Assembly (NCBI GenBank): GCA_003282965.1
Contig: QBYF01000001.1
Location: 165,236-229,235, forward strand
Length of the DNA: 64,000 nucleotides
Reading direction: 5' to 3'
DNA from: Pelagibacteraceae bacterium AG-325-E13
Lineage (GTDB): Bacteria > Pseudomonadota > Alphaproteobacteria > Pelagibacterales > Pelagibacteraceae
The position numbers and the translations under genes were made by a program. Each line of letters opens with the position of its first letter. Positions within the stretch are counted from its first letter, which is position 1. The notes beneath the pieces are model-generated. The model was given only the letters and a program-made list of their open reading frames with translations, had not been told where the DNA came from and did no database searches. Of this stretch, positions 20,016 through 30,199 are shown piece after piece.

Positions 20016-21542
20016 ATGGGTCGAAAATATAATTATTTAACAAAGAGCAAAGTTGCAAGCGGTCTTCAATGTCACAAAAAACTATGGTTCGATGTTCATG
20101 AACCTTTGAAGAAAGAAAAAGCTGTTTTCAAGGGCGGTAATCGGTTTGGCAATCAAGTAATCAAAAACTACTCTAAAAAAAAATTTAATATTTTAGATTT
20201 GACTGGAGATTTTATAAAACCGGTTGAAAAAACAACTCAAGCTATTAATTCAAATAAAGTTAATATTATTTTTGAAGCTGCTTTTGAATTTTCGAATACT
20301 CAAGTTAGAACAGACGTTTTAATAAAACAAAAAGAAGGCTGGACATTACTTGAAGCAAAATCATCCACCAAATTGAAACCTGAGCATATAGATGACATTT
20401 CTATTCAATCCTATGTCGTAAGAGAAAGCCTAAATAAATTGGGTCAAAAACTAAAAAAAATTAAATTAATACACGTAAATGCAAAATTTATTTTAAAACA
20501 AACAGGAGATTATGAAGGGTTAATTAATGACGAGAATGATCTTACAGAGAGATTAAATGAAAATGAAATTCCTAATAATATTGAAGAACTATTACCATTA
20601 ACAAATAAAGATTCTGTCTGCCCTAAAATTTCTGTCGGCAGTCATTGTAATAAACCTTATTCTTGTGATTATTTTGAAAGGTGTGACACAGCTTCTAATC
20701 TAAAACAAATTACTCCATTTACAATATTACCTTATATAGGAAAGTCAAAAGATCTAATAGATTATATGGCTGCCAAAAAAACAAGCGACTTACAAAAAGT
20801 TCCATCAAGTTTTTTTAAAGATCGAAAAGACTATGCTCCAGGTTATCACCAAATAATTCAAACGGCCCATAAGAAAAATCAACCCTGGATTAATCCTAAC
20901 TTAAAAAATGTATTAAAAGAATTTAAATTCCCAATGTATTTTATGGACTTCGAAACGATAGGCCAAGTAGTTCCAATAATTAGGGGTACAACACCATACT
21001 ATCCTTTACCTTTTCAATGGTCAGTTCATAAATGGCCAACAAAAGATAAGCCAGTAGATAATGGAAAGTCTTTTTTAAAATTTAATGACCAAGATATTGA
21101 AAGAAAGTTTATTGAAACTCTTATCAAAGCTGCTGGTGACAAAGGAACTATATTTGCACACAATGCTAAAGGAACAGAGATCAAAATTTTAGAAAAACTA
21201 AAAGTGAAAGATAATTGTAAAGACCTTATTTCTCAAATAGATAACATAATTGAAAGAGTCGAGGATAGCGCTACTATTGCAAAACATAATTTTTATTCTC
21301 CGCTTATGAATGGCGATTGGGGAATTAAATCGATTGTTAAAGCAATACCAGGTTGTAAAATTAATTATGAAGAAGAAGGTAATATTTCTGGTGGAACCGA
21401 TGCACAGTTGGCTTGGTTTATAAATACAGATCCTAATGAAACAAAGGATAGAAAAGAGAAACAAAAGAAACTATTATTAGAATATTGTTCGAAAGATACC
21501 TTAGCAATCTATTATCTCATAAAATATTTAATAGAATTATAA
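20016..21542 (+). CDS. DUF2779 family protein: Cas4/RecB-like nuclease domain plus DEDD-type exonuclease-like domain
   Basis: SGLQCHKKLWFDV, RTDVLIKQKEGWTLLEAKSS, Cys cluster CPKISVGSHCNKPYSCDYFERC, then FMDFETIG, HNAKGTE, YCSKD. Confidence 0.85.
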   Translation: MGRKYNYLTKSKVASGLQCHKKLWFDVHEPLKKEKAVFKGGNRFGNQVIKNYSKKKFNILDLTGDFIKPVEKTTQAINSNKVNIIFEAAFEFSNTQVRTDVLIKQKEGWTLLEAKSSTKLKPEHIDDISIQSYVVRESLNKLGQKLKKIKLIHVNAKFILKQTGDYEGLINDENDLTERLNENEIPNNIEELLPLTNKDSVCPKISVGSHCNKPYSCDYFERCDTASNLKQITPFTILPYIGKSKDLIDYMAAKKTSDLQKVPSSFFKDRKDYAPGYHQIIQTAHKKNQPWINPNLKNVLKEFKFPMYFMDFETIGQVVPIIRGTTPYYPLPFQWSVHKWPTKDKPVDNGKSFLKFNDQDIERKFIETLIKAAGDKGTIFAHNAKGTEIKILEKLKVKDNCKDLISQIDNIIERVEDSATIAKHNFYSPLMNGDWGIKSIVKAIPGCKINYEEEGNISGGTDAQLAWFINTDPNETKDRKEKQKKLLLEYCSKDTLAIYYLIKYLIEL

Positions 21543-21617
21543 ATAAATGAATCAAGGCGAAAAAAATGAAATACTCATTAAGATATACCTTTGCTATTTA
21601 AGAGACTTCTGCATAAA

Positions 21618-23006
21618 TTAAATATTTTTAAGTCTATTTATTACTTCAACCCTATCTAATGATAAAATAACATCATATAGACCTGGCCCAAATCTTGAAC
21701 CCACTAGTGCTATTCTTAAAGGTTGTCCTATGCCTTTAAAATTAGTCTTATGCTTATCTATTAAAGATTTAATTACAGGCTCTAGAGCTTCTCTAGATAG
21801 AGAGGAAAGTTTTTCATATTCATTGATAAAGTCATTTATTACTTTCTTGGATAAATCATCAATTAGTTTTTTATCATCTGCGCCAACCTCAATTTTATCA
21901 TTAATAATATATTGAGCATTATTCCAAATATCCTCTAGGGTTTTTGCTTTATTTTTTAAAAAACCCATTGATTTTAAAAGGACACTCTCTTTTGCTTGAT
22001 CTATAGGTTTTTTGTATTTCGAAACATATTCTTTGAAAAAATTAAAAAGATCTTTTTCATCTATTGTCTTTATGTATGTTTCATTAATTGAATAAATTCT
22101 ATTCATATCAAGCTTAGAGGGTGATTTACCAACACCACTTAGATCAAATAAATCAATACTTTCCTTCTTAGTAAAAATCTCTTTATCTTTGTAAGACCAA
22201 CCTAATCTTAATAAATAATTTCTCAAAGCGTCTGAAATAATTCCAATTTTAATATAATCTTCAAGGGTGGAGGCGTTATCTCTTTTAGACAACTTTTTCC
22301 CTTGTTCGCTATGAATCAAGGGTATGTGAGCGAAGTTTGGAACTTCCCAACCCATAGCGTCATAAATTTGCTTTTGTTTAAAAGAATTAATCATATGATC
22401 GTCACCTCTAATTACGTGAGTAATTTTCATTTCATGATCATCAACTGTAGCTGATAATTGGTAAGTTGGTGATTTATCTTTTCTTAATATTACAAAATCT
22501 TCAATTGTAGAATTTGAGATGTTTCTTTCTCCTTGAACTAAATCTTTTATAATTGTATTTCCTGAAATTTTACTTTTAAATCTAATTACAGGCTTTACAC
22601 CTTCTGGAATTTTAAGGTCTTTAGCATCTCTCCACTTTCTATTGTAAACATACGGTATACCTTGTTTTTTACACTTATCTTTTTGCTCATTTATTTCTTC
22701 TTCAGAACAATAACACTCATAAGCAAATCCTTTTTTTTTTAATTCTTCAGCTACTGCGACGTGTTTATTGATATTTTTAGATTGAATATGTTCTTTACCA
22801 TCATGTTCAATTCCCAACCAAGCTAGTGATGATATTATCTGTTTTTTAAACTCATCTTTAGATCTTTCCTTATCGGTATCTTCTATTCTTAAGAAATATT
22901 TTCCTTTATTTTTTTTTGCAAGAAGCCAATTAAACAATGCAGTTCTTACACCGCCAATATGAAGAGGCCCAGTAGGAGAGGGCGCGAACCTACAATTAAA
23001 AGACAT
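21618..23006 (-). CDS. gltX: Glutamate--tRNA ligase
   Basis: RFAPSPTGPLHIGGVRTALFNWLLA, LRIEDTDKERS, KLSKRDNAS. Confidence 0.97.
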   Translation of the reverse strand: MSFNCRFAPSPTGPLHIGGVRTALFNWLLAKKNKGKYFLRIEDTDKERSKDEFKKQIISSLAWLGIEHDGKEHIQSKNINKHVAVAEELKKKGFAYECYCSEEEINEQKDKCKKQGIPYVYNRKWRDAKDLKIPEGVKPVIRFKSKISGNTIIKDLVQGERNISNSTIEDFVILRKDKSPTYQLSATVDDHEMKITHVIRGDDHMINSFKQKQIYDAMGWEVPNFAHIPLIHSEQGKKLSKRDNASTLEDYIKIGIISDALRNYLLRLGWSYKDKEIFTKKESIDLFDLSGVGKSPSKLDMNRIYSINETYIKTIDEKDLFNFFKEYVSKYKKPIDQAKESVLLKSMGFLKNKAKTLEDIWNNAQYIINDKIEVGADDKKLIDDLSKKVINDFINEYEKLSSLSREALEPVIKSLIDKHKTNFKGIGQPLRIALVGSRFGPGLYDVILSLDRVEVINRLKNI

Positions 23007-23025
23007 TTGTATTAATTAAACTATT

Positions 23026-23700
23026 TTAATGAAAGTTTCTATACAAAGAAACGAGTTTACCTTGAATCTTTATTCTATTCGCAGCATAAATTTTAGTTCC
23101 ATAATTAGGATTTGCTGCTTCAAGAGCAATTGTATTTCCTTTTTTTCTAATTCTTTTTAAAGTTGCCTCTTGGTCATCTATTAAGACCACTGCAATTTGA
23201 CCACTGTCAACATTCGAAGTTTTTTTAACAATGACTGTATCTCCGTCAGCTATGCCTGCTTCTATCATAGAGTCCCCCTTAACTTTGAGACCATAATGCT
23301 CTCCATTATTCTGTAAGTCTTCTGGCAAAGCAACTTTATCAACTTCTTGTTGTATAGCCTCAATCGGGGTTCCTGCTGCAATACTACCTAAAACAGATAC
23401 ATCAGTAGATTTATTTGTGTTTTTATCTAACCCACCTTTAATTACACTCGGAGTGAAAGTATTGAAAATATCATTTGCGCTTGCATTTTCAGGGAGCTTA
23501 ATTACCTCTAAAGCTCTAGCTTTATGAGCTAATCTTTTAACGAAACCTCTTTCTTCTAATGCTGAAATTAATCTGTGTATTCCAGATTTCGACTTAAGGT
23601 TGAGTGAATTTTTCATTTCCTCATAAGAAGGTGAGATCCCAGAAGATCTAATCTTTCTATTAATAAAAATTAATAAGTTTTTTTGTTTTTTTGTAAGCAT
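23026..23700 (-). CDS. lexA: LexA repressor
   Basis: MLTKKQKNLLIFI, SYEEMKNSL, cleavage region GSIAAGTP, VKGDSMIEAGIADGDTVIV. Start moved from 23718 to the conserved MLTKKQ. Confidence 0.96.
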   Translation of the reverse strand: MLTKKQKNLLIFINRKIRSSGISPSYEEMKNSLNLKSKSGIHRLISALEERGFVKRLAHKARALEVIKLPENASANDIFNTFTPSVIKGGLDKNTNKSTDVSVLGSIAAGTPIEAIQQEVDKVALPEDLQNNGEHYGLKVKGDSMIEAGIADGDTVIVKKTSNVDSGQIAVVLIDDQEATLKRIRKKGNTIALEAANPNYGTKIYAANRIKIQGKLVSLYRNFH

Positions 23701-23722
23701 AGAACAAACCTCGTACATCTAT

Positions 23723-23737
23723 GTTCTATAAAGGTTC
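23723..23737 (-). promoter_or_regulatory. Alphaproteobacterial-type SOS box (GTTC-N7-GTTC)
   Basis: GTTCTATAAAGGTTC, 23 nt upstream of the lexA ATG. Confidence 0.85.
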
Positions 23738-23770
23738 TACCTAAATTACAACTCTAAATAAAGGCCGATT

Positions 23771-24565
23771 TTATTGGTTAATTTGAATAATCTTTTTTAT
23801 AAGCGCTGCAGGATTGTCAGAACTCAAAAGTGATTCTCCTATCAAGAAGTTTTTAATACCAGTTCTATCGTAAATATATTTAGCATCATTCTCATTCTTA
23901 ATCCCGCTCTCAGATATGATAGGAGATTTATGGTCTTTAACAACATCAAAAATAGAAATTGTATTATTAATTGAGATATCTAATGTTTCTAAGTTTCTAT
24001 TATTAATTCCAATTAATGCATTTTGATATTTTAAAGCAATTTCTGCCTCTTTTTTATTATGTACTTCAACAATTACAGTTAAATTTTTTTTATTAGCCTC
24101 ATCATAAATTTCATCTGCTTGATTACCATCAAGCGCAGCCATAATTAAAAGAATACAATCGCAACCATAACTTTTTGACAAAGCAATTTGATAAGGATCA
24201 ATAAAAAAATCTTTTGCTAAAACTGGCACTTTAAATTTTTTTTTAATATCAGTAATAAAATCTAATTTTCCTAAGAAATGTTTTTCTTCTGTGAGCACTG
24301 AAAGACAAGTGGAGCCATTTTCTATAAAAATCTTTGCTATATCTAAATGATTAAAATTTTTAACTAAAATACCTGCAGAGGGGCTAGCTTTCTTAATTTC
24401 AGAAATTAGAGAAACTTTTTTATTATTTTCAATTGCTTCTTTAAAATCATAAAAAAAGTTTAAATTTTTTATCTTTTTTTCTAAAAAATCTAAAGAACTT
24501 TTCTTTTTAATTAAATTTAAAAATTCCTTTTTATCTTCTATAATTTGTTTTAACTTATTTGACAT
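23771..24565 (-). CDS. trpC: Indole-3-glycerol phosphate synthase
   Basis: SLISEIKKASPSAGIL, VLAKDFFIDPYQI, IGINNRNLETL, ISESGI. Confidence 0.97.
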   Translation of the reverse strand: MSNKLKQIIEDKKEFLNLIKKKSSLDFLEKKIKNLNFFYDFKEAIENNKKVSLISEIKKASPSAGILVKNFNHLDIAKIFIENGSTCLSVLTEEKHFLGKLDFITDIKKKFKVPVLAKDFFIDPYQIALSKSYGCDCILLIMAALDGNQADEIYDEANKKNLTVIVEVHNKKEAEIALKYQNALIGINNRNLETLDISINNTISIFDVVKDHKSPIISESGIKNENDAKYIYDRTGIKNFLIGESLLSSDNPAALIKKIIQINQ

Positions 24566-25560
24566 TATTTTGATTGTATCTTAGATAAGAATTCAAAAAC
24601 AGCTCCAGACTTTAAATGATTTAAAGCTTTTTCAAAAGCATCCTTAAAATTCAGTTCTTTACCAGATACAACTAATCCGGCTGCTGCATTTAAAGCTACA
24701 GCTTGCGCAAATTCGTTATTCGTACCTTTATATATTTCAATTATTTTTTGAGCATTGTATGCTGCACTTTTACCTTTTAAATTATTTTTATTGGTAGAGT
24801 TTATTCCAAGTTTTTTTGGATCTATCTTGAATTCATTTATGTTTTTATCATTTAATTCTACAATTGATGTTTTCGCAAAAGGAGAAATCTCATCCATACC
24901 ATCATCACTATGAACTATATAGGCATGCACTACATTGTTTTCTTTTAGAGCTTCTGCAAAAGGCATCATCCATTTTTTATCAAAAACACCAACCACCTGC
25001 CTTTTAACTTGAGCTGGACTACTTAATGGGCCAATAAGGTTAAATATAGTTTTCTTACCCATCTTTTTTCTAGCTGGCGCGACATGTTTCATTGCTGAAT
25101 GATAGTTTGGAGCAAACATAAAAGCAAAATTTAACTTATTAATTGAATGTTCTGCTTCATTAGGTTTTAAATTAATATTTATTTTTAATGCCTCAAGAAC
25201 ATCAGCAGACCCACAATTAGATGAAACAGCTTTGTTACCGTGTTTAGCCACTTTTATACCCATGCTAGCTAGGACAATAGCCGCAGCAGTTGATATATTT
25301 AGAGAGTTTTGTCCATCACCTCCAGTTCCACATGTATCTATTGTACTAGGATCAGTTTTAACTTTATTAGCTTTATCTCTTAATATAAAAATACCACCCG
25401 CAAGCTCATCTTTTGTTTCACCCTTTTTTATAAAAGATTCTAATATTTCTATTATTGAGACCTCTGAGTGCTTGCCTTCCATTAGATCAGTAAAAAGAAC
25501 TTTGCTCTCTTCAAAAGATAGATTTTCACCTCTTTTTAATTTTTCTACAATGTTAGTCAT
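24565..25560 (-). CDS. trpD: Anthranilate phosphoribosyltransferase
   Basis: DTCGTGGDGQNSLNISTAAA, KHGNKAVSSNCGSADVLEAL, NLIGPLSSPA. Confidence 0.98.
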   Translation of the reverse strand: MTNIVEKLKRGENLSFEESKVLFTDLMEGKHSEVSIIEILESFIKKGETKDELAGGIFILRDKANKVKTDPSTIDTCGTGGDGQNSLNISTAAAIVLASMGIKVAKHGNKAVSSNCGSADVLEALKININLKPNEAEHSINKLNFAFMFAPNYHSAMKHVAPARKKMGKKTIFNLIGPLSSPAQVKRQVVGVFDKKWMMPFAEALKENNVVHAYIVHSDDGMDEISPFAKTSIVELNDKNINEFKIDPKKLGINSTNKNNLKGKSAAYNAQKIIEIYKGTNNEFAQAVALNAAAGLVVSGKELNFKDAFEKALNHLKSGAVFEFLSKIQSK

Positions 25561-25561
25561 A

Positions 25562-26128
25562 TTAATTAGCTATAAAATTTTTAATTAATTTCATGCCCAT
25601 TTTAGTATTAATACTCTCAGGATGGAACTGAAACCCATGAATATTATAGTCTTTATGCATTAATCCCATAATTGTCTTGTTTTTTGTTTCAGCTGTAATG
25701 ATCAGATCTCTAGGTAAGCTTTTTTTATCGACAATTAAACTGTGATATCTCGTAGCTTCAAAATTATTTTGAATATTTTTAAATAGACCTTTTCTATTGT
25801 GTTTAATTTTACTTGTTTTACCGTGCATTAAATTTTTAGCCTTAACAATTTTTCCTCCAAAAACTTGACCAATAACTTGATGTCCTAAACACACTCCTAA
25901 AATTGATATTTTTTTGTGAAGATCTTTAACAATTTTTAAACAGTTACCAGCTTGACTTGGATTTCCTGGACCAGGGGAGATAACAATTTTATCATATTTT
26001 TTTCGTAATATAGTTTTGCTGTCTATTTTATCATTTCTAACTACATCAACATTTTTTTTTAATTTTGAAATATAATGATACAAATTGTAGGTAAAGCTGT
26101 CGTAATTATCTATTAGTAAAATTTTCAT
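25562..26128 (-). CDS. trpG: Anthranilate synthase component II (glutamine amidotransferase)
   Basis: IDNYDSFTYNL, ISPGPGNP, ILGVCLGHQVIGQ, GFQFHPES. Confidence 0.97.
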   Translation of the reverse strand: MKILLIDNYDSFTYNLYHYISKLKKNVDVVRNDKIDSKTILRKKYDKIVISPGPGNPSQAGNCLKIVKDLHKKISILGVCLGHQVIGQVFGGKIVKAKNLMHGKTSKIKHNRKGLFKNIQNNFEATRYHSLIVDKKSLPRDLIITAETKNKTIMGLMHKDYNIHGFQFHPESINTKMGMKLIKNFIAN

Positions 26129-27586
26129 TTAATCAACTGCTCTCATTAAAGCTTTGGCCTTATTAACTGTTTCTACATATTCTTTATCAGGTTTACTATC
26201 GGCAACTATACCTGCTCCTGATTGTACGTAAAATTTCTTATCTTTAATCAAAGCAGTTCTTAACGTAATACAAGTATCAAATTCGTTATTAGGAGTAAAA
26301 TATCCAATCCCTCCCGCATATAATTTTCTTTTATTTTTTTCTAACTCATCAATAATTTCCATAGCTCTAATTTTAGGTGCTCCACTAACGGTACCAGCTG
26401 GAAATCCAGATAATAACGTTTCAAATAATGAAACTTTATTATTAAATTTGCCAGTCACATTTGAGACAATATGCATTACGTGTGAATATTTTTCGATTTT
26501 AAATTTTTCTGTTACCTTTACTGAATTAATCTTAGATACTTTACCCACGTCATTTCTTCCAAGATCTAAGAGCATCAGATGCTCAGCTAATTCTTTTTTG
26601 TCCTGAAGTAAATCTATTGCATATTTCTTATCTTCCTTATCATTTTTACCTCTTGGCCTTGTTCCAGCTATAGGTCTAATAGTTACTTCATTCTTTCTTA
26701 ATCTAACTAAAATTTCAGGACTGCTCCCTAATACGTTAAAGTCTTCATAATTAAAAAAAAACATAAAAGGTGAGGGGTTTAATTTCCTAAGATAATTATA
26801 AATTTCAATTGGCTTTTTTTCGAATTTTCTTTCAAAACGCTGACTTAATACTACTTGAAAAATATCACCTTTTTCAATGTATTTTTTTGCAGATTTAACT
26901 AGCGATTTAAATTTTTCTTTTGAAGTGTTTGATTTAATTAAATTTTTATTTTTTTTGAAGGTAAATTTTTCAGGTAGTTTTATATTTTCATAATTTTCAA
27001 ATAAAGAAAATTTACTGATAATTGCATTATAAGTTTCTTTATAATTTTTAATTTTTGTATCTGCATAAATATTTTCAATATAATGAATTTTTTTTTTTAG
27101 ATTATCATAAATTACTAAATTTTTTGGTCTAGATAATCTTATGTCTGGGATCTTTAGATCATCCTTACAATTGTTGGGAATTTTTTCGATATAACGAATA
27201 ATGTCATATGAAAAATATCCAACCAACATAGAAGACATTGAGGGCAGCTGTTTTGGAATTTTAATATTAAAACTCTTAATTAATTTGTTTATATAAATTA
27301 AAGGATTGCTTTTAATTTTAATTTTTTTCCCCAAAGTATTTATTGTAATTATATTATCATTCACATCCCATATTTTGTCTGGGTTTAGACCGATAATTGT
27401 ATACCTGCCTCTAATTTTTCCTTTCTCGACAGACTCAAAAATAAAACTATTTTTTTCTGCTAGTAAAAATCTAAATAAATTTTCTACCTTGTAATATTCT
27501 TTACAAAATTTTGATTTAAACAAAACTTGATGTTTTTTGTTAAAATGATTTTTCTGGAATTCTTTAAAACTAGCACTAATTTTCAT
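26129..27586 (-). CDS. trpE: Anthranilate synthase component I
   Basis: GDIFQVVLSQRFE, IRPIAGTRPRG, HLMLLDLGRNDVG, GTVSGAPKIRAMEII. Confidence 0.97.
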   Translation of the reverse strand: MKISASFKEFQKNHFNKKHQVLFKSKFCKEYYKVENLFRFLLAEKNSFIFESVEKGKIRGRYTIIGLNPDKIWDVNDNIITINTLGKKIKIKSNPLIYINKLIKSFNIKIPKQLPSMSSMLVGYFSYDIIRYIEKIPNNCKDDLKIPDIRLSRPKNLVIYDNLKKKIHYIENIYADTKIKNYKETYNAIISKFSLFENYENIKLPEKFTFKKNKNLIKSNTSKEKFKSLVKSAKKYIEKGDIFQVVLSQRFERKFEKKPIEIYNYLRKLNPSPFMFFFNYEDFNVLGSSPEILVRLRKNEVTIRPIAGTRPRGKNDKEDKKYAIDLLQDKKELAEHLMLLDLGRNDVGKVSKINSVKVTEKFKIEKYSHVMHIVSNVTGKFNNKVSLFETLLSGFPAGTVSGAPKIRAMEIIDELEKNKRKLYAGGIGYFTPNNEFDTCITLRTALIKDKKFYVQSGAGIVADSKPDKEYVETVNKAKALMRAVD

Positions 27587-29040
27587 TAAAATGAATTTTT
27601 TACTCTATCAATTGTTCTTTTATTTAATTCAACTTTGTATTTTTCGTTCAAATTTTCATCAAACGTTTTGTAAATATTATTAATTAAATTTAGTCGAGCT
27701 TTTGCTTCATATTTCTCAAATTCTATGGAACCTTTTTCTATTTTCTTATATTTAGTTTTAATTCCTAGAACTAAAAAGTTTTTTGTTAATTCACTATTCG
27801 TAACTAAGTTTATTTCTCCATCTTTAATTAAAAAAATTCTTTTAATTATACCTTCTGTAAAAATTTCGTTTTGTTTTAAATTTGATATTTCATAATCTTT
27901 TACCTTTAAATTATTATCGTTAGCAAATTTTTCCATTTTAACTTTATCAAATCCACCCATACTTATATCTTTTATAATTGACGTATTATTTTCAATTTTA
28001 TTTTGAAAGTTAAGTTGAGAATTTATTGTTTTTAAAACATTAGAGTCAGTTATAGGCAGGTTATTTAATTCTATAGATTTTATTTCTGCTAAATAGTATT
28101 TGTTATCTACTTTTAAAACTTCGGGTATTTTTTCATTTTTAATTAGATAAATCTTATTAAAAAGATTATCGGATAAATTTTTTACACTCTTATTATTTTT
28201 ATCTTTTTTATTACTATCTATGCTATTAATTGTAATAATCTTTAAATCCTTTTCTACAGAAGACTTCTCAAAAGATTGTCCGTCTAAAACTTTATTCTCC
28301 AAAATATCAAGTTGTTTAAAAAAAGCTTCATCGTATTCATCACTCCCTGAGATCGCCTGAGTAGTCAGCTCTGCAAATTGAATAGATTTAAATTCTTCTA
28401 CAAATAAATTTTTATTTTTATCATATAATTCTTTAATTTTTTCTTGAGATGGTTTTTTATTTGAATGATATTTTTCTAAATCAATAAACTTTATAGTTTT
28501 AGTTTGATTTTCTTTTTTAAATGCATTTTCTACTAGAATATTTGGGATTGTTATTCCTCCTGCTATAAAACTTAAAAATTGTCTTCTAGACTCTTGTTCA
28601 ACAATATTTTGTTCAAATGTTGGGGCCGTTATGTTACTTGTCAAAAGAAACTTTTCGTATTCTGTTCTTGAAAATTTGTTATCTTTAAAAAATGATTTAT
28701 CGTTTTTAATAATATCTCTTAAAGAGTTATCATTTACTGTAATTCCGGACTTTTCTATTTCGAGAGCCATTACTTTTCTACCAATAAATTGTGCTAAAAT
28801 TTTTTCTATTAAATCAGTTTTTGGTAAACTTTTTATTTGTTCTTCATTTAAATTTAGTCGGTTTAAATAATTCATAAATTCTTGAGTACTTACTTTTTTA
28901 GAGTCAATTGTGGCAATCACATTTTGATTTCCACCTCTAAATACATCTCCCATTCCCCAAAATACAAATGGCAAAATGATAATTCCTACTAGAAGTTTTA
29001 CAAAAAACGATTTAGATAATTTTCCTATTGAAGTTGCCAT
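27586..29040 (-). CDS. ppiD: PpiD/SurA-N-type periplasmic folding factor
   Basis: N-terminal TM plus SurA_N-like segment (IDSKKVSTQEFMNYLNRLN, FIGRKVMALEIEKSGITV). Confidence 0.85.
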   Translation of the reverse strand: MATSIGKLSKSFFVKLLVGIIILPFVFWGMGDVFRGGNQNVIATIDSKKVSTQEFMNYLNRLNLNEEQIKSLPKTDLIEKILAQFIGRKVMALEIEKSGITVNDNSLRDIIKNDKSFFKDNKFSRTEYEKFLLTSNITAPTFEQNIVEQESRRQFLSFIAGGITIPNILVENAFKKENQTKTIKFIDLEKYHSNKKPSQEKIKELYDKNKNLFVEEFKSIQFAELTTQAISGSDEYDEAFFKQLDILENKVLDGQSFEKSSVEKDLKIITINSIDSNKKDKNNKSVKNLSDNLFNKIYLIKNEKIPEVLKVDNKYYLAEIKSIELNNLPITDSNVLKTINSQLNFQNKIENNTSIIKDISMGGFDKVKMEKFANDNNLKVKDYEISNLKQNEIFTEGIIKRIFLIKDGEINLVTNSELTKNFLVLGIKTKYKKIEKGSIEFEKYEAKARLNLINNIYKTFDENLNEKYKVELNKRTIDRVKNSF

Positions 29041-29104
29041 TTTAATAATCTAATAAGTGTTAAAATAATACACCTATAAATCAAATTTTAAACTAAGGCA
29101 AATA

Positions 29105-29848
29105 ATGAAGTACTTTATTGGAAATTGGAAAATGTTTGGTGTTCCTAGATCAATTAAAATACTAAATAAGATTAACTCTTTTAGAGCCAAAGATAAAAAC
29201 AGAAATAAATATCGAGTAATTATTACTCCGCCTTACACACTCTTAGAGTATTTTGCGAAGCAATTTAAAAACAAAAGAATTACGATTGGTTCTCAAAACT
29301 GTTATCAAAAAGATAAATTTTCATCTAATACTGCAGCAATAAGTCCATATATGATTAGAAGTGTAGGGGCTAAATATACACTTGTTGGACACTCCGATAA
29401 TAGAGCTGAAGGTGACACAGATTTAATGCTAAAAAATAAAGTCAAATTTGCACTAAAAAATAATTTAAAAGTTGTTTTTTGTATTGGTGAAAATAAAAAA
29501 CAAAAAAAAAATAATCAAACATTTGGTGTTTTAAAAAAACAGTTAGTTAAAGTTTTAGAAAAAAAGCTCAATAAGAATAATATTATTGTTGCTTATGAAC
29601 CGATTTGGTCCATTGGAACAGGCAAAATACCAAAACAGAAAGATTTATTAAAAACAACTATTTATATTAAAAAAGTTTTAAAAAATATTTTTAAAAAGAA
29701 GAGCCCTCCAGTTCTTTATGGCGGTTCAGTAGATGGAGATAATATCGATACGTTTAGGCAAATTAAAGAAATCAATGGTTTTTTAATTGGTGGAGCATCA
29801 AAATCATCTAAAAAATTTATTGATATAATAAAAAATTACTATAGATAA
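29105..29848 (+). CDS. tpiA: Triosephosphate isomerase
   Basis: IGNWKMF, TLVGHSDNRA, VVAYEPIWSIGTG, LYGGSVDGDN, LIGGAS. Confidence 0.97.
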   Translation: MKYFIGNWKMFGVPRSIKILNKINSFRAKDKNRNKYRVIITPPYTLLEYFAKQFKNKRITIGSQNCYQKDKFSSNTAAISPYMIRSVGAKYTLVGHSDNRAEGDTDLMLKNKVKFALKNNLKVVFCIGENKKQKKNNQTFGVLKKQLVKVLEKKLNKNNIIVAYEPIWSIGTGKIPKQKDLLKTTIYIKKVLKNIFKKKSPPVLYGGSVDGDNIDTFRQIKEINGFLIGGASKSSKKFIDIIKNYYR

Positions 29849-29853
29849 GCACT

Positions 29854-30153
29854 ATGGAAAGTTTACTGATTACAATTAACATTATACTTGCAATAATTTT
29901 AATTATTTCTGTTCTATTGCAAAAATCAGAAGGTGGGGCGCTCGGTCTAGGTGTTTCACAAGATAATTTCACGTCAGCCAGATCAGTTGGAAGTTTTTTA
30001 ACTAAATTCACTTCTGTAATTGCAGCTTTATTTATTATTTGTAGTATTGCTATTGTTGCGATTTCAAGAGATGAGCTTCGTGAAACACAATCAGTTCTTG
30101 AGAAACAAGAAGAAGAAGACTCAAGTCTTCCACAAATTCCTCAGTCAAAATAA
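29854..30153 (+). CDS. secG: Preprotein translocase subunit SecG
   Basis: LLQKSEGGALGLG between tpiA and pyrG. Confidence 0.93.
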   Translation: MESLLITINIILAIILIISVLLQKSEGGALGLGVSQDNFTSARSVGSFLTKFTSVIAALFIICSIAIVAISRDELRETQSVLEKQEEEDSSLPQIPQSK

Positions 30154-30199
30154 ATTAAACGCTTTGTGTTTAGCAATTTATAAAGTATAACATACTTCC

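Noticed and set aside
30154-30199. TAAACGC-TTT-GTGTTTA hairpin before pyrG as a regulatory leader
   Set aside because: Very short with imperfect pairing; no conserved regulatory motif recognised.
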